Source: Athripsodes cinereus (lineage: Eukaryota > Arthropoda > Insecta > Trichoptera > Leptoceridae). From it: a DNA stretch of 64,000 nt. This document shows positions 36,724-49,331 of the stretch, in pieces (the stretch's first letter is position 1; each line of letters starts with the position of its first letter). Location: positions 10,155,122-10,219,121 of the forward strand of contig OX388327.1 of assembly GCA_947579605.1 (NCBI GenBank), read 5' to 3'. The notes beneath the pieces are model-generated. The model searched no databases. It saw nothing but the letters and a program-made list of their open reading frames with translations, and had not been told where the DNA came from. The translations under genes and the position numbers were made by a program.

Positions 36724-39700
36724 TCATATATTCCTGATATTTCTAGTGTGTGACCTCGGTACACCCTGAGTGGCGATGTTTACCTCCTCTAGGAAGCTCT
36801 GTGAATTATGTATTGTGGTACCACCAAGGATAATGCGAACTCCCAAGTTAGACTGGTTTATATTGTGTACACAGAGTGCCTCCTCATACGTTGCTCCACC
36901 TACAATGAATACTATAATGTCCTGATATCTTCGGTTGGGGTATCCATCATCACTGCCCAAACAGGGATACGCCTGGTCCCGGATCTTCCCTTTGATAATC
37001 TCTTCCAAAGTTTCCTTGATGAGTGGTGTGTGTTGAGTGTAAATGTTTTCAACGCCATTTAAATCCTGAAAGCAATATGAACTTTAAAAAAGTGCTGTAT
37101 ATAGTGATAACATATATGTAGTAGTGAGCGAAGGATAGAATATAAAGTGAGTGGTGCACTCTGATCCATTGTCAGCAATAGCAATGAGTTGAATATGACA
37201 AAAATGCTGGTGCACAATACCATTTTAGTATTGATACTTATGTATGTAAGTAAAACTTGGACATGGTTAAACAAAGACGAAAGTGGTATAAATGCTCATC
37301 ATCTTATGAATCTATCTTGTCAAGGTAATATGTAAATGTATTAAACACCTGGAACAATCTCTTGGTGATTTTAACAGCATCTTGTAACCCAAACAGATCT
37401 GACTGCCTGGCATGAGCTCCCCCGTACTCCAGTATGTTCACCACAGACTTGAGGAGATTCTTATCCACTCCCATCTTCTTCAATGACTCCAGCAGACCCA
37501 CCGTGTCATTGTTAGCGTGTCTTTCATACCTCAAGGCGTATAACATCACCAGCTTCACAGCATCTGTGTGTCGTACTGTTTCCATGGCTAGTACTTTCTT
37601 AATTTGCTGTAATATCCGAATAGTCAATTATACTATAACATAATGTGTAATTTACTTCACTCATTATACCATCAAGATTAACTACAAAACATTTTGTGAG
37701 AGTACTCCCACAATATTTACAGAAAAGAGAGGAGATTCCTGTTGCCGTTAGTGGTCAACCTCTAAACTTATAGGATATGCAGATTTAGTGGTCACAAGGA
37801 AAAACCACTTTCATTGTCTTCAACAATATCTGTAATTTCTATACTAATCTAAATCAAGCAATAAATATACATACAGGCTGCCCATCATGACACCTCTTGT
37901 GCGGACAAATTTATTAGTGTAGAAATTGAATAGGATAAATGGAAATCCCCAGACTTCTGAGCTATCCGGGTGGATGGTGGGTCTCCTTCAATGGGTCTTT
38001 TTTTATGTGCGCAGTATTTTACTGCCAGTGAGATAGCAAAAGTTATTGAACCAGAATGGACAATACAAAAATCAATAAAATATTTGTGCACTATAACAAA
38101 TCGTCTTTCATTTTCATAAAAAAAAAACTTTCCGAACAACCCAATATATTTATTTATATTAGTATTAACCAGGTCAGACAATTATATAAATTATTGTAAA
38201 GCTTAAAACGTTAAATTTTTGTTTTCTTTTTTACATTAATTAATATGAAGTTTTACAAAATAAACTCTACATATTTATTTATTCATTCTTTACTGTACAT
38301 TCACTACAACAATTACATAAAAGGTAAACATTCAAATAAAATACAATCAATATACAGAGGGCGAGTTTATCGCAAAGGCGCGATCTCTTCCAACTAACCC
38401 AAACGTATACCTACCTATTACCAGTTGCATTAAAAGATTAATTACAGGACTTTAGAATTTATTAAAAAACTAGAATTATCAATAAGATTCATTATTTACC
38501 TGTAATTGTTTAGCATGCTGATTTTGACAAGCCAACTCCTGCTCCAACTCGGAAACTTCAAGCAGACTGTGTCTCCCCACCATTGCTGACAACTCTCCAA
38601 CGACTGTCACATGCTTGGAAACTGTACCCGACATTTTCTATACAATGACATAATTTTAATTGTCAATAACAATACAAATCAATAAATTGAAAAATTTGGG
38701 AAACTCATTATGATTTTTGCCAGAATAACTTCGCATTAAGTTTCTCAAAGATTTCAGGTGTCCTGTAAAACGTAAGTTTTCGGAAAAAATCTTCAATTCA
38801 GAGCTAAAGTACGCCACACATTTTATTATATTTATTGAACAGAGAGGATACCTATGTTTGTTATATGCAGTTAGTCTGTTGGCTACCCATATCATGGGAG
38901 ATGCCGTGATGGTATAGATAGATATCTTTACATGTCCTTGTTGCTGAATACAAATTATATTCCACAAGATATTTATTTAATACAGTTTATCTTTTTACAT
39001 CAGCTGGCATTACAGTACACACCTATACACTGACTAATGTTATATGTGACAATGTAATTTCAATATCAATATATTTTTACATCAGCTGGCATTACAGTAC
39101 ACACCTATACACTGACTAATGTTATATGTGACAATGTAATTTCAATGTCAATATATTTTTACATCAGCTGGCATTACAGTACACACCGACTAATTAACGT
39201 CAGTAACTGACTAATGTTATATGTGACAATGTAATTTCAATGTCAATATATTTTTAACATACCAAAGAAAATTAATAAATATATATATCGGTGACATTCT
39301 CACCATTCCTTCAAGATGAGGCAACAGAATTTATGTACATAACAACTGTGAGCAGATCGTCATTGCATATTCAAAAAGGGGTATATAAATTTATAAATAT
39401 TTTGACATTTCTAGAATAAACTGCTTATAATGATATCATAACCATTTTATAAAATGATTCTTAGTTTCAAATATTCAAATTTAATACTTTAAGAATAATA
39501 TCACATGCCAATAAAATGTCCAAACAACAATTTTAATGCCTTAATGAACAGTTTTTAACTTTCGCCGTCCTAAAATGTGTAGCCAGTACACATTTTAGGA
39601 CGCTTCTGTTTATAATTAATATTTCAATAAATACAATAAATAGAAGGTCAAGATTTTAGGTAATCCTCAGTCATATATTTACGCATCGAATTAAAAAATT

Positions 39701-42700
39701 ATATTAACAATAATTGGAACTTATTGACTATTTCAAAGACATTTTTTGGAAATGGAAATAAAATTACAAACACAAACAAAATATCTTACTAATACAATCA
39801 AATGCGCGATGTATTAACTGTATCTCACGTGTCTTCGACTGCTCATACTCGGCTGTTGTCGTTAGATAGTGAATACTATTTACGTCTCGCTCTCGCGAAC
39901 TGTGCTGAGGAATGACTATGCGAAATAGCACTCAGTCGTGTTTTATCATTAGAGATCTATTATTTTACTCCCGAAGTTGACTTAAATCCAGAGGTTTCAA
40001 AGTGATTTATTATTTCCGTTCCATAATAATTTCAATAATTATAACTAGGTAGGTATTCATTTTACATTTCTAAATACCAACTTTTCATCATATTATTGTA
40101 TCATAAGAGGGAAAGGTGTATATCATATAACGTTACTTTTCAGTTCATTTCTTCGTGAGGGCACTTCATTTATGGATTTATTAGCGATTTATTTATAAAT
40201 ATTATTATATAAACATTTAATAAATATTATTATCTACAATTAAAATAAACATAAACGTAATAATATTATTTTTTACGCGGCGGCGGAATGGCCATCCACA
40301 CTTCTCAGTATTATACAACCAGATAAGTCTCCATATTATCAGTATCAGTCATGATCATACAAAAACTTAACAGTCTAATGCCGCGAAAAATTCACTAATC
40401 CAGATAATATACAGGATATCAAAGTATTAGGTTAAAAACGCAGGTTCAAAATACCAGCATCGTGCCTGAAATATCTGCGTTCAAATTTTTTTTACAATAT
40501 TCCATGTATTTAATATTATAATAGATTTTTGAATTTTAATATATAAATTTACCGGTAAATCTAATTTTTGAGTTAAATTATATCCAGAATCATTAATTGT
40601 GAAATAAAAAAATTATTTAAGAGTTAATAAAAGTGCAGATTCTTCGAGAGACATTTGGAACTAAGTTATAAAATTATTCATCTTATTGTATCTATTACTG
40701 CTTATAACTTTTACGGTTTAAATGATTTTTAATTTTATCTATTTTCTGTAAATCATTTTTTTATCTGTAAGTTTGTAAGTTGCCTGTTCTTTTTTTTGAA
40801 CTGTTGTATGGACTATTATATGTGCTGGTTATACTTTAATTTTTTATTTACTTTGATTATAATCTTGATATGTGTACATACATATATTTTGTCTTAGCTA
40901 AATCCTAGAACAGGTTGGATAATCCATTTTCTATGCATCGATTGACTTTATAATTGTGTTACAATAAATAAATTAATTAAATAACATATTAAATAGTTAG
41001 CAACCACTGCAGTTTACGCAAATGTATGTCGGACCATCGGGCGATGAATGCCGATTGCACAATGCGTCGCTATGCGTGCGGTCAGCCGTCAGTTGGCCTT
41101 CGCTATTCATAATGAGTTGTCTTCTCGCTAGGTTCATGAGCGCTAGATAATGTTATTTTTTCACGTTTTCAGCAATAATTTATATATTTTTTATGATTTC
41201 CTATACAATACACATAAACAATACTTTACTTATAACTGTCCGAATGGGTTGGCTATGATTATTCCTATTTTTTCAATCTTAAACGGCTTATTTGAAAATG
41301 TGTAGTCACTACACATGTTAGGAGCGCGCGTAGGTTTTTGATTTCAGTAAGTCGAAGGTTAAAGAGTATACCTAAATAAAAAAGTTTCCACATGCCTCTT
41401 TTTGAATATGCAACGACGATATACTCAAAGTGTCTACATCCTCCGTTGATAAATAACATATATGTACCTTAAACTGTGGATATGTTTCTACAAAGTTCTT
41501 CATGTCAGCAATACTCTCCACCTTCTGATGGCTCTTTGCCTTCTTTTGGAACTCTTCCATTAAATCTTTTATTGTTTGACCAATTTCACCAAAATTTAAA
41601 TATAAACTCTGCAAACAAAACAAAATGCATAATTTTTCCTGAAGGCTCTATCAAATGCATATTTTGCACATCATATATTGCTCACCCCATATCACGGTGA
41701 CCAGTGTGAATGGGTTATTAATATTTCACTAGTTTATAATATTATATTTTATATTTACTTATATCTGATGACACTCACCTTGGCATAGAATTCATCTTGT
41801 TCCGCAGAGAGGACAACTTCTTTAAGATCTTTAGGCACCCCTGGCACATTGGAAAGATTTACTCTATTATTATTAATGGTCAACAATTCGTGAACCATGG
41901 CTTGATATGTCCACTGCAATAAATTTACATAATTAGAATATATGAATGAGCATTTGAGAGGACACAGCCTGAAACTGGTGAAGGACAGATTCACTCAGAA
42001 CCCTCAAAGACATTTCCTCGTAAACCGAGTTGTGGATGTGGAATAGGTTGCCTGCTGCATTGGTTGTTTATCCATACTATTGATGTCACTTTATACTGTC
42101 AAGAACGGGCTTGACAGTATAAAGTGACATCAATAGTGTGAATATCAAGCACATCAGCTCTAGCTGCCTGCATGATAGTATAAAGTGACATCAATAGTGT
42201 GAATATCAAGCACATCAGCTCTAGCTGCCTGCATGATAGTATAAAGTGACATCAATAGTGTGAATATCAAGCACATCAGCTCTAGCTGCCTGCATGATAG
42301 TATAAAGTGACATCAATAGTGTGAATATCAAGCACATCAGCTCTAGCTGCCTGCATGATAGTATAAAGTGACATCAATAGTGTGAATATCAAGCACATCA
42401 GCTCTAGCTGCCTGCATGATAGTATAAAGTGACATCAATAGTGTGAATATCAAGCACATCAGCTCTAGCTGCCTGCATGATAGTATAAAGTGACATCAAT
42501 AGTGTGAATATCAAGCACATCAGCTCTAGCTGCCTGCATGATAGTATAAAGTGACATCAATAGTGTGAATATCAAGCACATCAGCTCTAGCTGCCTGCAT
42601 GATAGCTTTTAATAATAATATGTTTTTCTTTTGAACAAAGTGAATTAAAATGTTTGTTATTAATTTTTTTTTTTTTTTGATGAGGAAAGGTCTCCCTTGG

Positions 42701-45612
42701 TGACGTCTTAGGTCCCTTTAGGGAATGAACTCCGGCATCGGCAACCCTCTGGTTCGTCGTTAATAAGCACTTTTACAAAATAAATAAATTCATAATTATT
42801 TATCAAAATAAATAACACTAATTAATGTGCCGTAACAACTGGATTTATATAGATTTCAAACCTGATTTAACAATGGAGTAACTGGATCATCTCTTCTATC
42901 AAGGATAAGGAGTAGGGGAGTACTGTCTCCAGCCCTAAAATCAAATAACTGCGCTTCTCTACACATGATTTCTCTCACTTTTTCTGCCAGCCTCTTACAC
43001 AAGTCACTATTGCTTTGATACCTCAACACAGGTCGCTTCTTTAAAGAAAGTAACAGAGCAGTCAGACCTTGTGCTGATCTCAGTAATTGAGCAGGATTCC
43101 AAATCATTCCTATGAAATAACATATAAATATAGTCAGCAAGATATCAAGAAAAAGCTTCTCGGCATAATTAACAAAATAAGTGTAAGATTGTACAGGTAT
43201 CTTAAACTCTTTTACCATGTATGCTATTCATATTGAATTTCTTTCCTGTGACACAGAGAAGATGACCTTTGTGTTTATTACATACAGTAAGTCTACTGGT
43301 TATTTCACTTATAGTGTGATGGTATTGATAGAAATCAATTACCTTGGTGTGATGAGGGCATGTTAAGAGAAAATAGATGTGGTCCCACAGCCAAATAGTC
43401 TGCATAAAACTCTTGCACCTCCCTTACAACCTCTTGTTCATCACTCTCTGCCAAAGTCTTCACATCCACTTTAGATATTATGTTGCTGAAATCTACCACA
43501 TGCACACTCTTCAAAATTCAGTACAGTAATAAACGATGCGATATATCTTGATCTTAATCTAGACCTAGCAAATAAACTTGAGAGATTTAAAATTTTCGGC
43601 ATCCGTTTAATTTTTAATCTCAAAAGTTTTAAAAAAAATTTAATCGTCGGCCGGTGTGGCGTGGAGGTAACGTTCTTGCCTTTGAGTCACGAGGTCCCGG
43701 GTTCGATTCCCGGCCAGGGCAAAGTGAAGAATGACCTTTTTCAAATTGTCCTGGGTCTGGGTGTTACATGTATGTATATATGTGTAGTGCATTGTATATG
43801 TGTGTATCGTCGCGTTAGTACCCATAATACAAGATTCATCTTAGTTTGGGACTAGCTCGATCTGTGTGAATTGTCTATGTATGTATGTTATTCAAAGTTC
43901 TAATCATATCTCCTAGTATAGGCATACTCTGAAATGGCTAACAATGTGTCAAAGACGTGAACTCCATATTTAATCTCTTGTTCATAAAACAATCTATTCA
44001 ACGTCTTTTCTTTACTATTTGAAAGAAAAATTTGAGTATCTAGTGAACCATGGTCTATCACTGTGTTCCAACAACAAGGGTCTTCTGGCAATGCCTACAC
44101 GTAACACCAATTTCTACTCTCAATCATTCTCAGTATGTGGTGCTCATTGCTGGAATGATCTCCCTTCTTCTCATAAAATATCTCAATGTTTAATGGATTT
44201 ATGACCTTATTTCTCAATTTCGTGCAGAACTTAAATGGCCAGCATCTGAACAATCCCGCGATCAACATATACTCTACTTTTTGTACAACATCTTAAAGCA
44301 CAATTCTCCTCAGTACCTTTTTCAGCGTTTGGAATATTTGTCTTCACATGGAAGTCCTCTGAGATCTCAGAATAATCAGTGTTTTAACATGACTAGATGG
44401 AAGAAATCACTAATATAGTGATAATCTCACCACTGCATATCATCACATTTTTTTAATGTAAACTGATTTGTTGATTTTGTTATGCAAATGATGATGTGCA
44501 AAAAGAATCAAATAAATATATATTGTGTCCTTATAGTTGTATATAAGGATGTATTTATTTCCAATTGTCGAGTGTATTACAATAAGCGTTGCAGCCATTA
44601 CCATTTACAACACAGATTACAAAAGTAGAATGTATTATTTAACTAATATGTTCATGTTAAAATCATTAATATAAGTTAGATTCACACCACAGTGAATAAG
44701 TGATGAAGTGTTATACTTACATATGAAGTAGGCTCCATACTTTGGGTACCTTAACTCCCTAGACAGAAGGGCAATGTTCTCTGAGGTGGGGCGTAGGAAC
44801 ACAATGCACTTTAAATGTTTCAATCCATCTGCCTGACTAGTCACATCTATTCTCTCAAACAAATATACTTCTTTTTGCAAAATCTCTGATTGGCTATACA
44901 CCATGCTCACTATACTTGTCTGAAAAGTTTAATGTAATTATAAAGTTACGATTGCATTAGCTATTCACTAAATATGTCTACCTAATCCAGTGGTTCTTAA
45001 CCTGGGTTCGATTGAACCCCAGGGGTTCGGTGAAAATCATTTTAAAGGCAAGATAGTTTTGCGAGTTGGAAAAAGAAAAAAATACTCCGATAATTCCTTC
45101 AAATCGCCATCACAATGTGATCTTTGCGAGCAATCCTTTTCGAAGATGTTGGATATAAAAACGAAGAAGAGGAATAGACTTTGTTGTGAAAATGACATGA
45201 GAGTGGCACTTACCAAGGTAAAGCCGCGAATTTCTGAATTGGTTTCTGAAAGGCAACAGCAGAAGTCACACTGATTTGAAGTAAATATTAATTAATATGT
45301 TTCATGTTTTGATTTAACCATAAAATTATTTTATTTTTCATTTTGTACACCTATATATAAATATATACCATGTTTTGAATTTGTAAAAATCTAATTTTAT
45401 TTTTCAGTTTAGGAGGGGTTCGGTGAATGCACATGTAACTGGTAGGGTTCGGTACCCCCAGAAAGGTTAAGAACCACTGACCTAATCAATTAAAAACATG
45501 AATAAAATAAGAAACATACTGTTTCCTTGTCCATCAACAATATCTTCATCCCTGACTCACTCTCTTCTGCCATCGTTGTCACGTACATTTTCACAGCTTG
45601 TGTTACGTTCAT
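36724..45612 (-). CDS. Vps45: Vps45, Sec1/Munc18-family SNARE regulator
   Basis: Nine minus-strand exons join in phase to 567 aa (human VPS45 is about 570): 45520-45612, 44721-44919, 43343-43492, 42862-43109, 41779-41913, 41468-41608, 38500-38637, 37349-37606, 36724-37065. Diagnostic blocks are [117 protein letters not shown] and [16 protein letters not shown]. Vps45 binds endosomal syntaxins (Tlg2/syntaxin-16 type) and promotes SNARE assembly for endosome and trans-Golgi traffic. Exon 3 lacks an internal start-defined frame and is easily missed. Introns are loaded with repeats: hAT in 1, LINE and SINE in 2, 61-bp array in 4, 82-bp array in 6. No coding lesions were seen. Confidence 0.95.
38755..38930 (-). 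repeat. Interspersed repeat family A copy
   Basis: It shares tgtcctgtaaaacgtaagtt with other copies and ends in atgccgtgatggtatagata. It lies within Vps45 intron 6, 118 bases from exon 7. Confidence 0.7.
38992..39254. repeat. 82-bp minisatellite x3 in Vps45 intron 6
   Basis: Three units share tttttacatcagctggcatt, beginning at about 38992, 39074 and 39156. The third has a rearranged middle (accgactaattaacgtcagt). Divergence is low between the first two units. Confidence 0.9.
42076..42137. repeat. Perfect 28-bp-arm hairpin seeding a minisatellite
   Basis: Arms 42076-42103 and 42110-42137 are exact inverted copies, separated by aacggg. The right arm contains the start of the 61-base repeat that follows, so the array grew from one arm of this palindrome. 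Confidence 0.9.
42110..42604. repeat. 61-bp minisatellite x8 in Vps45 intron 4
   Basis: Eight nearly identical 61-base units contain agtataaagtgacatcaata and cagctctagctgcctgcatg; the in-register marker aaagtgaca occurs every 61 bases from 42121 to 42548. The first copy differs only at its left edge, where it joins the hairpin. Confidence 0.95.
43645..43890 (+). mobile_element. tRNA-derived SINE copy in Vps45 intron 2
   Basis: An almost unchanged copy of the 1585-1800 SINE, with intact A-box-like and B-box blocks. It carries a small internal duplication around tgtatatatgtgtag compared with the first copy. It is antisense to Vps45. Its near-identity to the other copies suggests recent activity. 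Confidence 0.9.
44010..44420 (+). pseudogene. LINE polymerase C-terminal fragment in Vps45 intron 2
   Basis: A forward frame (antisense to Vps45) reads [20 protein letters not shown], then [15 protein letters not shown]. This fits the C-terminal pattern of CR1/L2/Jockey-type LINE polymerases, where a P-x-R block is followed by FS and xxWNxLPxxI. A stop then a frame change ([12 protein letters not shown]) show decay. Confidence 0.7.
44980..45487 (+). mobile_element. hAT transposon remnant with exact target duplication
   Basis: The element runs 44988-45479. It has inverted ends cagtggttcttaacct at both termini and an exact 8-base target duplication, acctaatc, at 44980-44987 and 45480-45487. 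It retains the end of a transposase on the plus strand ([19 protein letters not shown], then a stop after QQQKSH), like the C-terminal hATC region of ZBED5/SCAND3-type proteins. Most of the transposase is deleted, so it is non-autonomous. It lies in Vps45 intron 1. Confidence 0.92.
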
Positions 45613-46739
45613 TTTTAAAGTAATCAATAATTTTGCTACCGAAATAATCGACTTTATTTTTCTTATTACACAAAGTTCTTCAAATAATATTATGATAATA
45701 ACATCACAATCACAAGAATGTCATAAAAACAATCGATGACAATATACATAACAAGACATGCAACACGTCTTGACTAATTTCAAGCAAAACTATGCTTTCA
45801 TACCGTCGCGTCGCAGCAAGATCTATATTCCCATGAAAAAATATAATGGAGTATGTGAGATAACACCTGTTAGGATGATGTTCTTTTCTAACATATTGCC
45901 ATTAAATAATTTATGCAAATAATTGCAGTAGTGTATTTAATACAGACCCCTCAGCCTCGACGATCTATGCAAGGATATGAAATGTTGTGTTCTCACTTTG
46001 GCGAATATACTAAATTTTAAGGAGGGAAGGAAAGAAAGATGCAAGATTTAGCTGCAAAACAATCCACAGGACTGAAACCAGAGAGATATAATTTAAAAAC
46101 CATGTGTTAGAAAAGGACAGCTCTCTAACAGTTACTACCTCGGATCATGGACCTAAATAGAGTAATGGACAGACACTTTGGTAAATATTTTGTAGCTGCG
46201 CGGGGAGGGGAACGGCGGGCATTTTGTATGAAACAAATTTTGTTCGGTACATCGCATTTGGGCTGCGTTCAGACAGTCACCGAGTGACGACGCATATTTT
46301 GAAAGTACCTATACAATGCCAGTACGCATTCATAGTTTTCTTGCACTGTATGTTTTCAAAATGTGTAACAAAATATGGTCTCAGAAAATATACTCGATTT
46401 CTGCGTAATTGTCATGTATACTTTCTGACGCTGATTCAGTGAATTTGTTTGGATAGATTTAGGATATAAACTTGTAACAAGTATTTGTGAAGTATACAAG
46501 CTCAGAAAGTTAGATAATGGCATAATTAAAAAAAAAAGTATAAAGCAATTAGTTATAAACTAATCAAGTAGTTATTACTTTAACTGTTAATTTAAAGATA
46601 CCTATTAAAATAATTTATTCCTTCGTTAGAGACAAATTTTTTTTTATCATTTAAAAGAAACACAAAAGAACTTGAATGCTACTATAAAAAGGCGCCAGTC
46701 AAATAATAAAAATATTTATTTATTTAAATATATTTATAG
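45613..46739. other. Upstream of Vps45, no gene seen
   Basis: Presumed Vps45 promoter and intergenic sequence. No core promoter motif can be called confidently. The open frame at 46224-46442 has no recognisable similarity. Confidence 0.45.
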
Positions 46740-47011
46740 TTTACGTCAAATTGAAGAATGGATCAAGAATGTTATTGAGAATCCAGAGGAAATCTGGTTC
46801 ATCAGAGCTCTGACTGAGGCTGTGTATAAATATGTACTAGTTCCAACAGAAAATGCAAAACCGAGATTTGACGATGTTCAAGCCAAACAGCGATTAAACA
46901 CATACAACCCACTTTTAGTCACATTCATCGGAGACAAACACAATCCTGAATTAGAATTGAATTGTCTCTATGCAATTCAGCGTTTAATACACAAACTTGA
47001 ACATCCAATGA
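46740..47011 (+). pseudogene. Orphan eIF4G W2-domain exon copy
   Basis: A 272-base open segment has a fair acceptor (tatttatag) before it and a good donor (gtaagt) after it. It encodes a block resembling the C-terminal W2 (eIF5C-like) domain of eIF4G: RQIEEWIKNVIENPEEIWFI, FIGDKHNPELELNCLYAIQR and LIHKLEHPM. In eIF4G this region recruits kinases such as Mnk. No other eIF4G exon is present on either side, and the middle (NTYNPLLVTF) departs from the expected spacing. Retained splice sites argue for a genomic exon duplication rather than a processed retrocopy. Probably a pseudogene, but no stop codon breaks it. Confidence 0.6.
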
Positions 47012-48269
47012 GTAAGTATGAGAATGATTTAAAAACTAACAAAAAAGAATTCCAGCATACATTGATTTTTCTATACAATAGGGTGCCAGAAATTGGTTTT
47101 CATCTCTTGCTCAGAAGTGTTATGTTAATCACAACACACTCCGCTTTGAAGTGAGAGTTTGTGGGTTTTATACATAATGTTTCTGTTTACTTTTTGGAAT
47201 TGAAATGTGAATAATTTATCTATAATGGTTTGAATTTAAAGACGATATTTTAGTTATTTCATCGACAATATTGGCATGAATTTCAGTTTTTTATATGCAT
47301 GATACAATAATTGTTGAATATTTTTTTACTTCATTTCATATTTATTACATTTAATAAATATGGCAAGAATATTTAAACTTTCAATCAATTACCTTATTGG
47401 TAGAAAATAAATTGAAGATAGCACACAATATGTGGAGCAACCGGTAAAGAATTGGTCTCCCACTCTTCTCCTTAAGTTTTCGAGTGTCCTGTAAAAGGCA
47501 GGTATTCGAAAAAATTAAGACATTGTACATCTTAAATTCAGCGATGAGGTTTGCCACCCATCCTGAATATCTTGATTTTATATTGGCACGAAGAGGACAG
47601 CTTGAATGTTTCTTACATGCAGCTGGTCTGCTGGTTACCCCACTTGTGGGATATGCCGTGATGGTATAGTAGTAGTAGTATTGTTTACGTCTTTTACACG
47701 TTGACAAATTTAAGAAATTATTTTTATTATTATTTTATTATACCATCACGGCACATCCCACAAGTGGGGTAGCCAGCAGATCAGCTGCATGTAAGAAACA
47801 TGCAAACCGTCCTCTGCGTGCCAATATAAGATCAAGACATTCAGGATGGGTGGCAAACCTCATCGCTGAATTTAAGATGTAAAATGTCTCAATTTTTCGA
47901 ACACCTGCCTTTTACGAAATTATAACTAAGAAATTATAACAACAAGTAAATCCAAAATAACAAAAATAATTTTAAAAGTTATAAAAGCAATATAAAATAA
48001 TAATAAAAACAAGACGTAACAAATAATGGCGCCATTATGATGATATTTGGGTCATAAAAACGCTCTAAGTTATTCACGATTATCCGGTGTTATATTCACC
48101 ACTCACTGCAACTTCATGGTCGTTCAGGTAGCTCGACATCGAGTGACATTTATGTTCCCGTGAACCAACCCTTGTATGTCTAGTTGTTTTAAAAATGTAT
48201 CAAGTTTTTGCACATCAGTTGAATTTTTCATATCGGTTTTTGTTTTTATATCTAGAAGAATAGGACTTA
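47012..48269. other. Repeat-rich gap between gene fragments
   Basis: Mostly two opposed family A repeats (described separately) and AT-rich sequence. No gene was seen. Confidence 0.5.
47426..47915. repeat. Opposed pair of family A repeats
   Basis: A minus-oriented copy (about 47426-47668) and a plus-oriented copy (about 47740-47915) face each other across roughly 70 bases. Both carry the cgtgatggtata tail toward the centre and the aattcagcgatgaggtttgc block in inverted order. Together they form a large imperfect palindrome. Confidence 0.8.
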
Positions 48270-48950
48270 TGATTAACATGGTGATGTGCGCTATAAATGG
48301 TTGTGGTTATAAATCCAATCCAACTTTCGCAGGAAACAGGATTGTCATATTTTCGGTAAGTTGTTTTCTATTGTAGTTTTTATCTTACTATATATTGCGA
48401 TTTTAAAGTCGTTTATATTATAATTCGTATACTTATAAATGACCATAATAATGTTATAAACGTTCTATGTAATTATCTGTCCTTATTCTCCTATATGTAC
48501 ACATGTAACTTGTTTTCCATTCTGTCATCTGACAATACAAAGAACCTACAATCTGATGTTTGGTTTTTTTACCCGTTAGAATGAAATGTTTCATGCATAC
48601 AAATCTGATCAGGTTAATGATATTATAGCATGTTTATAAACAAAATCATTTTTTGTAGTTTTCCAAAGGATCCAGAAAGGAGAAACTGGACATTATCCAA
48701 TATTTGACACCAAGTAAACATAGTGTTTTGTGTTCAAAAACATCTCGTTTTTCTGCGAGGTTGGAGAAAAACGTCATTCTTACAAAATATCCTAGGTTTC
48801 CCACTCAGTTGCAAGTTAGTATGTTTTATATTATTCATTTAGATATATCTAATTTTTACTCCGTAACACAGCTTCTCTTGTGCTTAGAGATAGAGAATGT
48901 GTGTAGAGATGACATAAAGCCACACATTGATCATCATAGATACGCTGTGA
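48270..48950 (+). pseudogene. THAP-domain gene fragment, frame-broken
   Basis: Exon-like 48294-48355 encodes MVMCAINGCGYKSN and IVIFS and ends at a good donor (gtaagt). After a tttttgtag acceptor at about 48659, one frame gives FPKDPERR and another gives PSKHSVLCSK followed, after one more shift, by HL. These are the THAP zinc-finger landmarks (C2CH with FPxDxxRR and SxxCSxHF), but they fall in different frames. THAP domains bind DNA and often derive from P-element-type transposases. At least two frame breaks make this a pseudogene, unless the assembly next to the gap is faulty. Confidence 0.6.
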
Positions 48951-49331
48951 AATAACATGCACCTGTCCTTGCAAACCTGGACCGTGTCATCTTGGAGTTA
49001 TTTATCTCTAATTACATAATACATGTGTAAAATAATAACTCTTGCCACACTCACAATACAACCTGCATAGCAAAATATTTTCAAGAGTTTTGTGAAGCTA
49101 TTCTAAATAATATTATGTGCATTATTATAAAATTGTGTAGAATTAATTTAAAATGTTGGTTGATTTATGTCGCTCAGTGTGGATTACTATTGTGGATCAG
49201 CGTATACAAGTACTTATATGGTATTTTTTTATGTTTCAGAGAAAGATCGCAGAATATTGTCTGCAATTGAGAGTACAACATCAGCAATTGAGAGTTCGGT
49301 GCCAGTAGCTGAATATTCAATACCTCCAGTT

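Noticed and set aside
36808..37062. Plus-strand open frame opposite the last Vps45 exon
   Set aside because: It is the antisense shadow of a well supported Vps45 coding exon.
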